Assembly (NCBI GenBank): GCA_018402235.1 | Contig: JAGYJJ010000002.1 | Location: forward strand, 28,069-92,068 | Origin: Candidatus Nanopelagicales bacterium | GTDB lineage: Bacteria; Actinomycetota; Actinomycetes; S36-B12 | Direction: 5' to 3' | DNA length: 64,000 nt | Shown here: positions 63,258-64,000 of the stretch, piece by piece | Position numbering within the stretch: the first letter of the stretch is position 1 | Layout: each line of letters begins with the position of its first letter | Made by a program: the position numbers and the translations under genes | The notes under the pieces: model-generated | Databases searched by the model: none | Told to the model about the DNA's origin: nothing | The model's input: the letters and a program-made list of their open reading frames with translations, nothing else

Positions 63258-64000
63258 CAGTCGTCACTTCCCCACTCGGGAGCCATAGCGCGGGCCACCA
63301 TGAGTTCGTCGTTACTCGTGCCCGCCGCAACCATGGGCCAGACCATCGCGTCCTTGTGAACCTGGAAGTCGATAACCACGGGGGCATCGTTAATGCCCAT
63401 CGCCTTCTCGATAACCGAATCGACTTCGTCGGCGCTCGTAGCCTGCAGGCCGTAGCACCCGTACGCCTCGGCGAGCTTGACGAAATCCGGGAAGGAGTGC
63501 GAGTGCAGATCGGTATTGGAGTAGCGCTCGTTGTAAAAGAGCGTCTGCCACTGGCGCACCATGCCCAGTGAAGAGTTGTTGATCAGCGCCACCTTGATGG
63601 GGATGTTGTTGATCGAACAGGTGGCGAGCTCCTGATTGGTCATCTGGAAGCAGCCATCGCCGTCCACGGCCCACACGGTCGTGTCGGGTCGACCCACCTT
63701 GGCTCCCATAGCAGCGGGTACGGCGTAGCCCATGGTCCCCAGACCCCCGGAGTTCAACCAGGTAGCTGGGTGTTCGTAACCGATGAACTGCGCAGCCCAC
63801 ATCTGGTGCTGCCCCACACCTGCGGTGTAGATCGACTCCGGTCCGGAGATTTTTCCGAGTCGTTCGATCACGTACTGCGGGGACAACGTTCCGTCGTCGG
63901 GCAAGTCATAGCCAAGAGGATAGGTGTCGCGCAGCCGATTGAGCTGACCCCACCAATCCGCGTAATCGGGCTTGGCGCCATCGGCCATCTCCGCTTCGAT
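63257..64000 (-). CDS. ilvB: Acetolactate synthase large subunit, C-terminal part (5' end outside window)
   Basis: The frame is open to the right edge. TPP-binding C-terminal domain: [82 protein letters not shown] carries the GDG..NN TPP/Mg motif. [30 protein letters not shown] and the final [22 protein letters not shown] are standard IlvB. The promoter and any attenuator lie outside the window. Confidence 0.95.
   Translation of the reverse strand: MEAEMADGAKPDYADWWGQLNRLRDTYPLGYDLPDDGTLSPQYVIERLGKISGPESIYTAGVGQHQMWAAQFIGYEHPATWLNSGGLGTMGYAVPAAMGAKVGRPDTTVWAVDGDGCFQMTNQELATCSINNIPIKVALINNSSLGMVRQWQTLFYNERYSNTDLHSHSFPDFVKLAEAYGCYGLQATSADEVDSVIEKAMGINDAPVVIDFQVHKDAMVWPMVAAGTSNDELMVARAMAPEWGSDD

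Overview
The window is a gene-dense, GC-rich stretch of an actinobacterial (Actinomycetota, Actinomycetia-like) chromosome. I judge this from gene content and order: rpsB-tsf-pyrH-frr-cdsA-rlmN, then xerC-dprA-comM-yraN-rnhB-lepB-rplS-trmD-rimM-KH-rpsP-ffh, glnD-glnB-amt-ftsY-smc-mutM-rnc, recG-rpmB-thiL-DUF3515-ddl-gpsA-cofC-hupB-leuDC-gltX, and leuB-serA-ilvC-ilvN-ilvB. From memory this follows the Mycobacterium/Streptomyces core order closely. A CofC/FbiD-type F420 gene, a lysine-tailed HU and frequent GTG starts agree. I cannot name the genus. No phage, IS element, CRISPR array or defence system was seen.

Layout. (1) 1-3733, plus strand: a short catabolic operon (class III aminotransferase cut by the window edge, PNPOx-like protein, PuuB-like amine oxidase, glutaryl-CoA dehydrogenase). 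(2) 3801-11724, minus strand: small membrane protein, propionyl-CoA synthetase, K+ channel, then rlmN-cdsA-frr-pyrH-tsf-rpsB. (3) 12044-12549, plus strand: a secreted M23 peptidase gene diverging from rpsB. (4) 12579-39699, almost entirely minus strand: recombination/competence, secretion, ribosome-maturation, SRP, nitrogen-signalling, SMC, repair and phospholipid genes. (5) 39857-46913, mixed strands: rpmB, thiL, DUF3515, TetR, ddl, transsulfuration enzyme, gpsA, plsC, cofC. (6) 46967-64000: hupB and a branched-chain amino acid region (leuDC, cimA, ilvE, leuB, leuA, ilvC, ilvN, ilvB), with gltX beside tRNA-Gln and tRNA-Glu, serA, and a photolyase-like gene with a DUF2256/DUF3253 partner.

The most informative non-coding signals are two leader-peptide attenuators. 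leuA is preceded by a Leu-rich peptide (MRSFLLLRSRGEA) and three mutually exclusive hairpins. cimA is preceded by an Ile-rich peptide (MIASAITSTIIIIT) and a strong intrinsic terminator. The cimA leader and rplS share an upstream module (CAAGTCTGCCACACCC plus repeats built on CGAACCTCCCC). A GlnR-like box lies before amt-glnB-glnD.

The photolyase-like protein has its FAD domain before its Rossmann-like domain, the reverse of the usual order. Eight conserved genes (M23 peptidase, glnD, amt, smc, plsX, rsmD, thiL, ilvE) carry ten reading-frame lesions in total, mostly one extra base. This looks more like consensus error than genome decay, so I annotate them as whole genes and flag the break. I found no clearly new multi-gene system; the window is mainly housekeeping DNA with some unusual regulation.
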